Source of the DNA: Sebastes aleutianus | Lineage: Eukaryota; Chordata; Actinopteri; Perciformes; Sebastidae | Assembly: GCA_916700875.1 (NCBI GenBank) | Contig: CAKAKS010000032.1 | Location: 19,211,629-19,275,628, forward strand | DNA: 64,000 bases | Direction: 5' to 3' | Shown here: positions 44,243-57,147 of the stretch, piece after piece | Position numbering within the stretch: position 1 is the stretch's first letter | How the letters are laid out: every line of letters begins with the position of its first letter | Notes under the pieces: generated by a model | Told to the model about the DNA's origin: nothing | The model's input: only the letters and a program-made list of their open reading frames with translations | The model's database searches: none | Made by a program: the position numbers and the translations under genes

Positions 44243-44509
44243 TTCCCAGCCTCTGTGGTCCCCACCTGCCCGTCAGCTGCCGTCCTAAAAGGCTCCGACA
44301 TGCTGCGAGAGAGCTCCAAGGCGTGGAGCAACGGCTCCGAGGCCTACAGCAGCGATCCCGAGGAGGATGAGGAGGAGGAAGAGGACATGGTGTTTGGGGA
44401 GACGGACCAGGACGGCATGGCGGAGGAGATGATGGATCTGAGCGACCTCCCCACGGCGCTCTTTGCGTGCAGCGTCCATGAAACCGTGTTCGAAGACGAC
44501 GTACACAGG
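44243..44509 (+). CDS. rcan3: Regulator of calcineurin 3, first coding exon only
   Basis: The exon starts after a CTCTCCCCAG acceptor, with 57 nt of leader, ATG at 44300, and 70 codons up to AGG before the donor GTGAGA at 44510 (phase 0). The peptide begins [20 protein letters not shown], has an acidic run EEDEEEEED, then [10 protein letters not shown], and the RCAN3-specific [19 protein letters not shown] followed by TVF. This matches the N-terminal exon of RCAN3 rather than RCAN1 or RCAN2. The RRM-like domain (usually opening RFEALF), the calcineurin-binding FLISPPASPP segment and the C-terminal PxIxIT-type motif are not in the window. Known family role: cytosolic binding and modulation of calcineurin, hence NFAT signalling. 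Position beside nipal3 agrees with vertebrate gene order. Confidence 0.85.
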
Positions 44510-44558
44510 GTGAGACGGAGCAAAACTCACTTTCTGGGTCAAATTTTTAGTGGTGGTG

Positions 44559-44560
<2 letters not shown>

Positions 44561-44631
<71 letters not shown>

Positions 44632-44785
44632 GGTTGGTGCGTCAGTCTGTGTATGTTTGAGTCATCCTGCTGAATGTGTCAGCGAGTCCAAGATTCAAAA
44701 GCCCAGCAACACACGCATGATGTCATCCACAGCTTTCGGTCCTGTCACGGTCTCAAGCTGTGCCGCTGATTGCTCAACCGCAAAG

Positions 44786-44845
<60 letters not shown>
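44561..44845. repeat. Paired (TG)n and (CA)n microsatellites
   Basis: (TG)n at 44561-44626 and (CA)n at 44788-44845 face each other across about 160 bp, starting roughly 50 bp after the rcan3 coding exon's donor. Confidence 0.9.
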
Positions 44846-44847
<2 letters not shown>

Positions 44848-45311
44848 GATGCTGTTATTTATTTGCCAATGAACATGAATGCAGGGCAGCGGATTACAAT
44901 ATGAATCGTGAGCCATACTCATCCTTAATCCATGCGCCTGTGTGCATATCATTCGATCATGCAGTGTGTTATTCATGCCCACTTATACTCATACAAAAAG
45001 CTCACATACGGACATGTTACATTTGTACCTTTTGAACACACACTGCTGTATATATTTCTTCTAAGGCCTCTCTAGGATGTGTAGAGTCTCGCTGTACCAG
45101 CTTTATCAGAGATGAAGATCAGAGAGCGAGAACACTTGGGATCACTGCTTTGCTGGAGGAGGACACAAAGAAAATACATTTAATTTTCTGCTCCTCTAAT
45201 CCAATTATGCCGTCCTACCATCCCTCCATCCATCCAGCTGGCGTGCCTCACTTTCTTTAAGTGTCCCAGTCTTTCTTTCTTTGTCAAGTCTATCCATCCA
45301 TCTCGTCTCTA

Positions 45312-45880
45312 AAGGCCCTGACACACCGAGCCCACATCAAAGAACTAGCGGCGATGAAGGCCGACTATTGCGTTGTCTCACGGCGCCTTTGTCTTGGCTG
45401 ACAAGTTGCATTTGAACACAGCACAGAGACTACAGCCGACCGCCAACTACCACGTATGTTCTGTGCCTGCGTGAGATGAAATAACTCTCCCTACCAGCAG
45501 GTCGCGGTAGTCTGTATTCGTCATTCAAAAAGGGGAAACCAGAAGACAGAAGATGGCGGATATACGGATTGTTATGATACGTACATGAAACAAAGCAGCG
45601 TTTGCCGACCATTTTCACACCACTCTCACTCATCACCACGTAGCTTCATTCCAGATGGCCATGATGCTGTGAAAATATCCGTGTATTGGAATGATCAGAT
45701 GAGAATAGCCGGCTGTGTGTGCCCTCTTGACTTGCTTTCCTCACTTACGTTTCTCTTCTTGTGCACTGATTCGCTTTAGCTGAACAGCCAATCAGAGTGA
45801 TTTATCTCAGAGACGGGTTCCGCCGCCGATTAAACATGCTGAATTGGCGAAAAAGCCGCCGACAGGACGGCTTTTTTCAG
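45312..45880 (+). repeat. Dispersed fish repeat (GGCCCTGACACACCGAG type)
   Basis: Starts AAAGGCCCTGACACACCGAG and contains GGCGATGAAGGCCGACTATT, AACAGCCAATCAGAG and a GCCGCCGACAGGACGGC segment, landmarks of a GC-richer MITE-like family common in fish. The right terminal repeat is not clear. The open frames inside are by-products. Confidence 0.55.
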
Positions 45881-45972
45881 CAATCTGGAGGGTCCTTTCT
45901 ATAATGTTGTCAGAAACTTATTGTAGGAGCCAAAAAATGATGCTGACATATACTGAGGTTGCGGCGTAATTC

Positions 45973-46222
45973 ACTGTTAGGAACACCAGGTGGCACTGTG
46001 TTAATTGCCTTACCCAGCTACGGGTATATAGGTAGGAGGTGTGTTGTTGGCTTCAGGGTTTAGCCCGGAAGGGCAAAGGGTTTTTGACCGGTGAAATGTT
46101 TGCTCTGTTGTGTTGTTTGCTTGTTGTTATGGAAACCGGACTTTCTTCTTTATTGCACTATCACGAATAAATGGACTGTTACTCCGAAACCAATGAGCGG
46201 CCTGAGGATCGGTTTTGTTCAG
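45973..46222 (+). mobile_element. Candidate solo LTR
   Basis: Begins TGTTAGGAACACCAGGTGGC and contains a TATA-like GGGTATATAGG at about 46022. A polyadenylation signal AATAAA follows near 46167 in CACGAATAAATGGACTG. This TATA-then-poly(A) arrangement over about 200 bp fits a retroelement LTR. No gag or pol sequence flanks it and no clean target duplication was found, so it is tentative. Confidence 0.4.
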
Positions 46223-47283
46223 CACAAACTGTAGCTAAAGGTAACATCAACAGCGAAAAGTGCGTCAGTCCAGGGCTAATCACCTCAGTATCTAAAGTAA
46301 TAGACATAGCTTCCTATACTTATAAAACAATCTGAGCCTGTCGGTGGCAAAAACAAGCACTTTTAGTGGACGTAAACTGACGATACCAGGTTGCCCCAAA
46401 TGATTACATTACAGCTGGTTTAGCGGCTGGCAGCGTCAGCGTTCTCCCTCAATACTGGACAAATTTCAAAAAGTGTTGTCCACATTAGTCACTTAGACAC
46501 AAAAACATGGGAAAATAGGGTCCAGGTTGAAAAATACCAAAGATATCCTTTAACTTTCTTCTCCTTCCTCAATTCTTTTAACATCCCCCTCCTGTCTCTC
46601 TTCTCAGCGTTCTTTATTTATCCCCTCTATGTATATGAATGCAAAGCAGAGAGGCTAAATCTGGCGCATACACAAAATCCCTTTAAATGAATCACTCCTT
46701 GCTTTTGTGAGTTTCGCTGTTTGTACATCCGTTGCTCCCAGCAATGGAGTCTGCCCCCAACCCCCCCACCCCCCGTCCTCTCCCCGTTCGTTTTGCCTCC
46801 TCGCCTCATTACGATTCACACTCCACGCTTTTAAGTGGAAATGCCACCCACGCACCCTTCAGTCGGAGCATGTCAATAGATTGTTCTCCATATGGTTCAA
46901 TTAAATGAGCTGCACTAAAAATAGAACTTTTGACATTTATTTAAACTTTTCAAAAATGAGGACAGGAAGGGATGAGAAATAGAAAACAGGCTGCTTGTGA
47001 TATTTTCAAACGGGGACTTTATGAGGTTGTTTTTTTGGCTTGTAGCAGTGCTGTTTGATTCTGCTGAAATTTCAGCATTTTCACCAACTGCTAAAAACTT
47101 GACATCTCTAAACCCAGTGTCTACATCCTCAGTGAAGAACAGGGACATGGCAACCTACATTTTTGTGTCTTTGGGCTCTTGGCTCCCTCCCAACACCGAC
47201 ATCACCTTCTGTTTCTGTTCTCAAAGGCCTGCATGCAGGAGGACGGGCTGTTTCTGTAATCACACTGTGCTCTTTTTAGAGAG

Positions 47284-47284
47284 G

Positions 47285-47320
<36 letters not shown>
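47284..47320 (+). repeat. (GA)n microsatellite
   Basis: Purine run GAGAGAGA between 47284 and 47319 in the rcan3 intron; no other content. Confidence 0.85.
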
Positions 47321-47321
<1 letters not shown>

Positions 47322-47689
47322 GTGCCCCCATATTTATAAGAAGCTCTTAGCAAGCTGTAAAAGCCTTTTCCTTTCTTCTGCATTAGTGAAAAGACAGTAA
47401 AACCTAGTGGCACACTTTCTCTTTTATCTGCAGTATTTTGTTCCCCTGACCAGCTTTTATGTAGAACGGAGAGACTGTTTCTGTAGTTCAGCTCAGGTCT
47501 GCATGGTCAGAGCAGGCTCCACCTCTCTCGCTGAAATAATTGGGTCTATTATTCATTTTCTAATTAAAATTAATTCTCATGATTAAAACAGGGCTGTGCC
47601 ACCACAGTTAATGATTTGAATGATCTCTCTTAGAGCTTAAATCATATGTCTCTCAATTAACATATCAAATAGGTATTATTTTTAATTTG

Positions 47690-48480
47690 CAGTGTGTCAT
47701 TATTCCTAACAAAAGCAACATTTCAGTTAAGGATAGTCAGTGGCACACCCTTTATTTTATGCCAAATCTAACTATAAAGCAAGGAATCTCTTTCTGTCTT
47801 TCTTTTTGTATGTCCTTCACAAATCTCGAGAACCGCTCATCTGATCTACTTCACACTTGGCGGATGTATTGCTCAGGACCCAAAGGTGTGTAGTGTCAAA
47901 TGTGGTGCGATTTGACCAGATGGTGGCGCTATAACAATGAACATTACGGACTGTAACTATTGAACCGTAAGTCTCAGAAACAAAATTCTTTATTTCCCTG
48001 GTTTTTGTGGGTCCAGGTGAATTTATTTGCGACCAGAATAATTTTCCTCTACTTTGAATTGTGTCCATATCTGTTTTGTTGCTACTCCTCTTACACATTT
48101 TGAGCCATCGGCACCAAATTTAGCACAGTACATCTCCGGACCTAGCCGGAAAAATGTACTTTTTTGGATTGTTGATGTTACTGTACATACAGTTTTGCTA
48201 CAGCTAGTCCTCAAAGTTAGCCCAAATGCTGTGGGCAGGGCTTATATTACAAAAAAAGTAATATCTCTGGGACGATTTGTGCTTTTGCGACCACATTTGG
48301 TGGACATGTGTAGATATGATGTCGAGTGACCATGGCAAATTTGGTGCCATCTGGCCAATAGGTGGTGCTGTAGCAGTATCGTTTAACTAAAAAAAGGTAG
48401 GACTGCCCTTTGCATATCTGGAGATAACTGTTCATCCAGTCAACTTCACACATGGCGGGTGCAAGCCACCAGTCGGCACT
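47690..48480 (+). repeat. Dispersed fish repeat (CTCGAGAACCGCTCATC type)
   Basis: Contains ATCTCGAGAACCGCTCATCT, CTTCACACTTGGCGGATGTA and repeated gene-like phrases (ATTTGGTGGACATGTG, GGTGGCGCTATAAC, GGTGGTGCTGTAGCAG). I recognise this as a common percomorph dispersed element. Its open frames are chance. Confidence 0.55.
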
Positions 48481-49572
48481 GACTGCACTAGTTATTTTTA
48501 ATTTGCCATGTGTAATTATTATAAGTTTATAAGTTTAAATTGTATAAATAAGTTTGGACACATTCTGAGCATCATAAAGACTATTTAGCTGACTATTTTT
48601 CAAAGCATATCGGAGGATTTTAGATTAATTAAAGTGTTTTTCCTATCTCCTTGTCCAACATCACAATGAAGAGCACATCAAGTGTTTTCTGTTGCTTGAA
48701 AAATATCTTTATTTATCTAAAGAAACAAAGATAAGGCATCCTTTGGAAATACTTCACAGTAAATATATCCTTCATTTTATCTTCCTTGAAATAAATGTTT
48801 GCATGTGACTCAATTTTCTAGTTGTTTTAGTTCCTATTTTCTAATATTTCTTAATGCCAGATATAGGAGATATAGATATATACATTATGTAGATATAGCC
48901 TGTCCAAGTCTGATGTGTTGTATTTTATGAATTATTAGAATGTTTTCATTAACTAAACCAGTGAATGTGTACTGAGTCACTTCAGATTTGACTTGGACGA
49001 TGCTGAGTCGCTTATACTTCTGATTAGCTTCCTTAGACCGGTTCCCAGTGTGGCCTGAGGGATGATCAACTACATTCAGCGTATGAATACGATTAACATC
49101 ATTGCATAGAGTGAACACAGCTGCAGCCAGTGTGGCTTCTAATTCCAACATGATTCATTATCTATAACCCCCACAGGAAACAAGTGTGTACGAGGAGTGA
49201 GAGAGTTGGAGACAGAGGTGTGCGTGGGCAAAGTAACGAGGCAAAGTGGTTTCTGTGCTTGTCAAGGGAAAGGTCAGAGAAGCCATTAGAAGTCGTCCCT
49301 CATAGTGCCCAGTGTATACCAGGCCTAATCAGCACAGAGCGAAGCTTTCATCGCTGCTACTGCTGCTGTCAGACTGAGCTCTCCTCAATCCATAACCAGT
49401 GCAATCAAGCAAGCACCAGCTGCAAGCTTAATACAACGCCGAGCAACATGTTTTTATCTTGCAGGCAATAGACAACCAAACAAAGTGTTTTGAAGTTGCT
49501 GTATTGTCGCAGTATGAAAGTGACAATATTTGCGTCTTACTCAATTGACTACGATTGAGAGTCATTTTCTTC

Positions 49573-49635
49573 TCGTGACTTGGCCGAGAGACATGACAGA
49601 CGTGTAGTCTGTCATGTCTCTCGGCCAAGTCACGA
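49573..49635. repeat. Near-perfect 28-bp inverted repeat with 7-nt loop
   Basis: Left arm 49573-49600 (contains CTTGGCCGAGAGACATGACA) and right arm 49608-49635 pair perfectly by eye; the loop is CGTGTAG. This would form a 28-bp stem in RNA or a cruciform in DNA. Confidence 0.9.
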
Positions 49636-51328
49636 CAACAATCGCCGCTGGTCGTCTTTCACGACGTGTATGATGTCATCAGGAAGGAAGCTTGATGCTA
49701 AAGGCAGTAGCTTACTCACCGGGTTGCTTTACTGTCTCTGTTATGTCACACCACCTTTTTGCTTTTTTCACTCTGTCGTGCTAGTCCCTCGAGGAAACAT
49801 CAAAAAGGCTGGGTTGTTGTTGCCATAGCTCCACAAATCTTTCCTCCATTTCACAATTCCACGTCACACGACAACATCGTTTCGTCCTTTGCTTCGTCAT
49901 TGTGCGCACCTGTGCGGCAAGTCACGGGCGTCACAGAACACGTTTGGAACAAGATCATTTTCTGAGCTTTTGCACAGCAAATAAGAGCATCAACCAATCA
50001 CGTTGTGCAGAACAGGTTGAGTTGCGCCTGTATTTATGAAACAACAACACAGAGGCTCTGTATAGTCCGAACCTGGACGGCGAACTTTATTACTCCTTTC
50101 AACCTTGACAAAGGCACCTTTCACAATAAAAGCCCTAGACATAATATTCGCAGGCGAGTACGAGTATTTTCGTGTCATTTATTCGTCACGCCCCCGGTGT
50201 GTAAAGGCTTTTACTGTAGATAATCTACAGTGTTGACGCTTTTGTCAACAGACAGTTTCAACTAGGGACTAGTTCTTTGATGGGAAATAGTTCCAATTAA
50301 TAGTGTTTTCTATGGATTATCCAGAGTAACAAGTTTCTGAAAAATTATTTTTCAAAGCTTCAAGTCCCACAAATAATAAAAGCCATTCACCTCCATTGTA
50401 TTGGACTATGGGCAGAAAACTCGAAGACATACAGTATTTATAAGCACATTAAACCAAAACTACTGCAGTAGCTACCAGATAACTTGTCCAGCATATTTAC
50501 TGCAGAAGCCCTACAAGTATTTTTCCAAACTGTTCCTCTTGGGAATGCATTAGCAGTGTAGCAGCGATAGAGTGCTGTAAGGATGTGAAAAGTTGACACA
50601 GCTGGCCCACTTCAGTCTAATGTGTTTGATAGTGTGACTCTTATATATCTGAGGATAAAGTAAGACAACCCCGGAGCAGAGTGGAGCAATGAAACACATC
50701 AGGGGACTAAAGATAGCGTGATAGAGGATGTGAAAAGTGAGATGTAAAGTGAGTGTGTCAGTGTGTGGTTTTTATGTGCACACACAATGCATGTATGTAC
50801 ATACAGCGTGCATGCATGCGCGTGTGCAGGGATATGTTTGCATGTGTCAGACTCCGGTCTATTTTTGGGCGTCGGCCCCGGGGGGGGGGGTGAACGTGAG
50901 GCAGCGGGTGCTTGGCAGGCTGAAGGTCAGACATGATGCAGTGCAGAGTGAGTGAGTGCCGCTGGCCCCTGCTCCTGCTGCGGCCTGGATATTATTCTGG
51001 TACACTGACCGGGGATGTCTCACCGACCCGGTGCGCTTGTTTTGCCTTTTATTCATCAAACAGAAGAAAGCAAAAAAGCAATTTAAGTCAAGCAGACAAC
51101 AGTGGTTGAATTGAGCCGTTGTGGCACTCAGGGTGGCAAAGTATTTTGCACATTTGACAAGATGACAGTGTTTTCTTTCGGAACGACAGCGCCACTTTTC
51201 TGTGTTAAACTACAATGCTCCTTGCATTTCGATGAGTATCTCAAGTTGAAGTCAGCTACTAGGTTTTCCAGTGAAATCTGAGCCAAGCTATCACTGTGAG
51301 ATGATGGGTGACAAAATATCTGCATCAT

Positions 51329-51646
51329 CTGTAACGTTAATCGATTAGATGTTTGGTCTATAAAACATCAGAAAATGGTGAAAAATCGCTCAGTGTTTCC
51401 CAAAGCCCAAGATGACATCCTCAAATGTCTTGTTTTGTCCACAACAACAACAAAAATATTCAGCTTACTGTCATAGAGGAGTAAAGAAACCAGAAAATAT
51501 TCACATTTAAGAAGCTGGAATCAGAGAATTTAGATTTTTTTATCTTAAAAAGTTACTCAAACGTATTAATCGCTTATCAAAAATAGTTGGCGAATAATTT
51601 AATAGTTGACAACTAATCAATTAATCGATTAATTGTTGCAGCTCTG
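51329..51646 (+). repeat. Non-autonomous hAT-like MITE, family A copy 3
   Basis: Same body as 11158-11495 (GTGTTTCCCAAAGCCCAAGA, AGAAACCAGAAAATATTCAC). The right end AATTGTTGCAGCTCT is intact; the left end is trimmed to AACGTTAATCGATTAG. Confidence 0.75.
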
Positions 51647-52710
51647 AACAGAAGTACTGTAAGTTAAACAGGAAGGGGATCCGGTAGGCTATGTAAGGTA
51701 AATGATAAAGGCCCTGCACACCCACGGTGTGTGATGAACCCACACGGGTGATTCTAATTATGTTGGCTGATTAGGTCTCTCCTCAGGATGGTGTGCGTTT
51801 GTACAGATAGTGCTTGATCGACATCTTCTTCACTCTCCTGTTTTTATCGGTTTGGACGGAAAACAAATGATACCTCAATAATTGGGTGCGCTCCAAACCC
51901 AACCAGCGAAGTGCCGGCTAGTCAGATCTGGTTTCCCCATCCTTTCATTTCGGTATGCAAAACAGCCTGGCAGCACGCCACTTTTTGCCATCTTGAATTG
52001 ACAGCGCTTGAATAGACCGGAGCCTTCGTTAATGTTAGTAGTAACACCTGTGCTTTTCCTGCTATGACAAGTCCAAAAGCTGTGACTGAAATCACTCCCT
52101 TGTCTACTCATTCACTATGGACCTTTCTCACGGCAGACATTTTCACTTGTCATAGCAGGAAATGCACAGGTGAAATTGATAACATTAACGATGGCTCAGT
52201 TCCATTAAGTGTCCCAGTGAGCTATTCCAGTGAGACAGCATGACACAATACCAGGGCCTCCCCTAAGTGGAATGCAGCTATTATTAATGTTATTATACAC
52301 ACACACTACTATGACATGTCAAAATGTCTGCTGTGAAAAAGGTCTATTCTCTCCCTATGTAATAAGGGTTAAGGGTTTCAGACACTTATTGGGTCGTCGT
52401 CATCCTGCGTCACCGCTGACAGGTGTAGAGTCACACAGAGAATGTTAACATGGAAGTAACTTTGTTCTATTCAGACTTGAGTGATTTCAGACACAGCCAA
52501 AATATCTGTTGTGAAAAAGGAGTCAATATCACTAATAGAATAGATTCAGCTAATTTATAAGGAGTTGTAAACTATTTGTTTGTATCTGGTTCAGTAGGTG
52601 ATGTCAAATTGAAAAGAAAGAGGATGGTAATAATTTCTTATAGTGCAGAAACAATTAGTTGATCAGTTAATTGACAATATGTCTGACTATAATTTAACCC
52701 ATGAATCAAG

Positions 52711-53066
52711 TAGGGCTGCACAATTAATCGAAATTGCAATATGGTCTGCTGCAATTTTGAAATCGCATGAGGTGCAATATTTGTTAAAGGTGAAATATGT
52801 GTCTAAATACCATTTAAATTAAATAATGTGGTGCTGCAGAGATGTCCTGGCCCACACATCATATTCTACAGACTTAAAAAAACATCTTTGTTTGGTACAG
52901 ATCGCTGCAAAAATCACACTATAATCATTTTTAATATGTTTTTCAATAAAAATGAGAATAATGATGTAAAAATGATCATTCACTCTAATATTGCAAATCA
53001 TATCACAATTGCAATATCAGTCAAAATAATCGCTATTGGATGTTTTTTCAAAATTGTTCAACCCTA
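52711..53066. repeat. hAT-like MITE, family B copy 2 (opposite orientation)
   Basis: Ends TAGGGCTGCACAATTAA and TTGTTCAACCCTA; flanks GAATCAAG and GAATACAG match at 6 of 8. The internal CTTTGTTTGGTACAGATCGC and GCAAAAATCACAC are the reverse complement of the 38898 copy. Confidence 0.75.
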
Positions 53067-54159
53067 GAATACAGCATAAGTGCCAGACATATGCTGACTT
53101 CAGCCGCTCAAATGTGCTCTCAAACTGCTGCTTTTCCTACTTTATATCATTATATATCTTTGTGAAATGGACAGAAATGCGTAACTTTAGTGTCTCTGAA
53201 CTTGTGATGGTCATTTTTAGCTATTTTCTGACATTTTACAAACACATGTTGACCGTGACTTTCAGCCCTTCTTTCTCATATAGCTCTTATTTCTCTTTAT
53301 TTCAAAAGGAATTCGCAACTTTCCCACAAGAATAAACTTTTATTTTTCTCAGGCTTTCTTAGTTGCTCTTTCGTATATTCTACAAAGACGCTGATCCCTG
53401 GGTTTATTGTGTTTGTTACCAGGGGACATACAGCAATAACGCCCTGTAATATTAAAAATATCTCTTGGATAGAGTTATTTAATTACCTCGTAAGCTAATC
53501 AAATCCAGTTACATAAGTCTGTTATGTCATATTGTACTTTCTAAACCTCAAACATATCCACATCTATTTAAAGATCCTTATATCATGTTAGATTATTTTA
53601 TGTATAGTTTTTTCTTTTTATGACACTCATACAATACCACTCCCACACCATCAGTGTTAAAGCTGAATAGATATTTGCTCTTTGATGTGCGATTGGTTTT
53701 GTGTACGGTTGCTTTGATAGAAGAGACTCATCTTACCCCGCCCCCTCCTACTACACACAGGCTGATTATGAAACTATAAGATTTAGCATGCTACGTATTA
53801 AGCTGCTGTGTTATTTGTTCTTGGTCGTGCTCCTGTGAGTCTATTTAAATCAAGATTATTTTCTGGTTCAATCGGTCTAAAAAAAGAAATGTTCCTTTCA
53901 AGAATAGCAGTTCAAAATACGACAACAGAACATGATCTCTTATTTGACTGATGTATAAATGGACTGCCGTGAATTGAGGCGTAACTGCAATCAAACAGTC
54001 CATGAAATAGAAAAATGTTCTGCAGATAATTGCTTTTAGGTGCGAGTGTGTAAAATGAAGGAGCTGAAATAAACCGACAGGCAACAGTTTAGATGATCAG
54101 ACCGTGAGGATTTATTTATTTATATTATTATATGTATTATATTATGTATTTTATTTATA

Positions 54160-54167
54160 TTATCATA

Positions 54168-54200
<33 letters not shown>
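54160..54200 (+). repeat. (TTA)n microsatellite
   Basis: ATTATTATT run following a TATATTATTATATG stretch from 54108; AT-rich intron filler. Confidence 0.8.
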
Positions 54201-54201
<1 letters not shown>

Positions 54202-54982
54202 ATTATTTGTACCTTAAAGATCTGTTTTTAACATGGACATGTTTTTTCTTTATAGAGTTGATTGTACTGTGACTGTGTCACTTGTGAATAAGGGTTGGAA
54301 TCACCACGATCTTCTTGTGATTTTAAACCTTTTGCGATATGCTGAGTATTGCGATATTATATATATTGCGATATATTGCTATTTATTACCTTTTTCAACT
54401 GCAAATTATGCAGTTTGTCAACATCTGTTTTATCAAATAAGATACAGTTTTCAATTTTCTGTCACATATCTTGAGTAGGGAAGTGATGTGAGGAAAAATT
54501 TCCCACCGGTTAATAAACTTGTGACACCACCGTTACTGATAACACCGCAGATTTTACAAGAAAATATGACGGTCAATATGTGTACCGCGGATGGCGTGTT
54601 TCTGGCTCTCCGGTAGAGCTTTTGCTGCGGGGCCGCAGGGGTCTACCTGGTGCCGCTGTGCCGTGCACACCGGCTGTGTCCACTCCGTCCTCCTCATGCC
54701 GATTGCCTCGTTAACGGTATGGTTCCCTTATAGCATTGGGTTTAAATCTGAAATATTGCCAAATAGGAGCATTTGCTTCGACACCAAATCCTTTGCCATC
54801 TCTCGGCCTGTCAACTCTCTCTCGTCCCGTGTGTGTGAAATCTGACTCCTGCTACTCTGAGCTGAGACTCCGTATGGAGCAGATGCATTCACTGTCAGTT
54901 TGTAGCGTCCGTTGTCCAACTGTCTATTGATAACATGGCGCTGATACGCCACCGGTAACACCGACTACCGCGACAAGCCTAA

Positions 54983-55165
54983 TCTTGAGGTCAGAGGTCA
55001 AGGGACCCCTTTGAAAATGGCCATGCCAGTTCTTCCTCGCCAAAATTTACCATAACTTTGGAGCGTTATTTAGCGCTCTTCCCAACAAGCTAACATGAAA
55101 TGATTGGTATCAATCTATTCCTTATGCTTTCTAGTTTTATATGATACAAGTTTTCACTCTAGCGA
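54983..55165 (+). repeat. Partial copy of the 27787-type repeat
   Basis: Shares CTTGAGGTCAGAGGTCAAGG, CCCTTTGAAAATGGCCATGC and AACAAGCTAACATGA with 27787-28480, covering only its central 180 bp. It is flanked by GCGATAT-rich sequence of another element (54290-54380), suggesting a mosaic. Confidence 0.65.
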
Positions 55166-57147
55166 TATTGCCCAGCAAAATTATGATTCTATGCTGTATA
55201 CATTTTTCTCCTACCCCTACTTGTGAATATAGAGACATTGTAATTCACTGTACAGTACTACTGTAGCTCCTCCTGGCCTGAATCCTTTTCTTTTACCTTT
55301 CTGTTTACTTACCGAACTCTGTCGACGTTTTAATGTTGTGTGACTCCTGAGTCTGCAAAGCCCGTTCCCCTGTGAGGCTGCTGCTTGGAGTTATTTATGA
55401 GGAGAGAGAGGTGGGGAGACCGGCATCCAAATCAATTTCTGCCGGTTGTCATTTACAGAAAAGGACTATTGACAGTCTGTTGTTGTTGGGTTCTTTTTTC
55501 TCGGCACTTGTTTTTCACTGTTGTTGCTTTCCTGGACAAAGGAAATACAATCGTGTGTGTGACTCTCCCCGATTCAATTTGGTTCTTGTTTGTTCCTGTT
55601 TTTCTTTAGATGTCTCATTTGTTCATTTCTCCCACAAGTGCTCTTCTTCCCCATCATTTAAGTTTGTGTCCATGTGCACCTCGCTTTCTATCAGTGTCTC
55701 CATCACGTTGCCTATTGACGGCCTCTACCCAAGTTAACTGCGTATGTGGGCCTGTGTGACAGCCTGTTCCTGTGTTTTCTCCAGTTTGTTAGGTTGTCTG
55801 AAGAAGATATGGAAGCTATAGCATAACTCTTTTTGCCTTTTCATTTACTTTGCTTATGGGCCATCCTTTCTATCTCCCTCTTTGTTTGCCTGCCTCAGGA
55901 AATGGCACCCACATCTTCTCAGAGCCGTGTCGTGTCTGAAGCTTAGACCACCTCGGGTCCTTCCCCGCCTGTTTTTGTTGTGTCTGGTATTCAGCGGCGA
56001 TGCCTGCATGCAGGTCGGAGAGTCCCTCTAACCAATCCAAAGATTTGACCTGATTTCGAAGCGAAGCAATCAGTGGAACCATCGGCACGTGTCGCTCTGC
56101 GCTTCCTCGTCCATCCCCCTCCTCTCCCTCTGTCTCTGTCCCGTTCACACAGCTATACGGCAGCTCATCTCTCCAGCTCCTAAGCTGCTGGACTGGGTTA
56201 AAACACTGAACAGCTGCTGGTGGCCCACCAGATGTTGGCTGTGAACCAGAAACATACTATGCTGTCAGCTCCCATGTTAGGACAGTGTTTGTGATGCCGT
56301 TTGTAGAAGCACTGTGTACATACAAGCAGCTTTTGTCATTTTATTCATTTACTAATTTACATATTGATGTTGTTGAAAGGTATTCTCACACACATGGCTC
56401 CAGAGTGAAACCATTTTGGCACTTGTGACCAAAAAACTGTCAAGTGCGATTAAACATTTTCATTGGTCACGCCGGTGCGCCTCACGCTTAGCAGATCCAT
56501 CTCTCTGTGTGTGTATGAAACTTATTCTCGTACAACGATTCGTATGATATCTTCCTCCTTTTTTGTTCATTTTCCTTCGAATGTCCAGCAACATTTGTCA
56601 ATTTCCACTTGTTTTAAACTGATCTGACCGATCCACATACAGTTCTTAGTGACTTTATAGAATAATATAGTTAGCATAAAGAATGGTGGTGTATTTACAC
56701 CTTGAATCTGGTGTATTATCCCTCTTATATCTACCAATACATTGAGTTTTGTTATGGATCAGTGCATCCCTATTCCAAAACTAATACATTCATATCATTA
56801 TGAGATTATTTTCATTAAAAACGAATGAAACAACTTTGAATATTTATATCAGACTTTCTATGAAACCCATATGGAGCACCTCCACGTTCCTCATAGAGTA
56901 TGAAAGTTCGACATGCTTTAATTCACATGGCAACTTGACAACTAATTACCGGAGTCTGCAGGATTTCAGTAAGTAAACCCATAGTTAAAGCCCCGGAAAA
57001 CGTTCAAACCTCAAGTATTTTTCTATAATCCTAAATATTCACTAATTTATATTCAAGTTGGGAGGAAGACAGACATTTTTTAGTAAGAGCTGCAGCTAAT
57101 CTTTATCAGGACTGTGAGGGTGTAGTTTGATCAGATTTGGCAACATA

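Noticed and set aside
43945..44370. Longer upstream reading frames into the rcan3 exon
   Set aside because: They start in pyrimidine-rich intron sequence before the acceptor at 44242. The family N-terminus begins at the ATG at 44300.
44510..44872. Extension of the rcan3 frame past the exon
   Set aside because: The frame continues only through (TG)n and (CA)n microsatellites. A consensus donor GTGAGA sits exactly where family members have an intron.
47687..48453. Overlapping frames on both strands
   Set aside because: They lie in a known kind of dispersed repeat; no domain and no exon signals.
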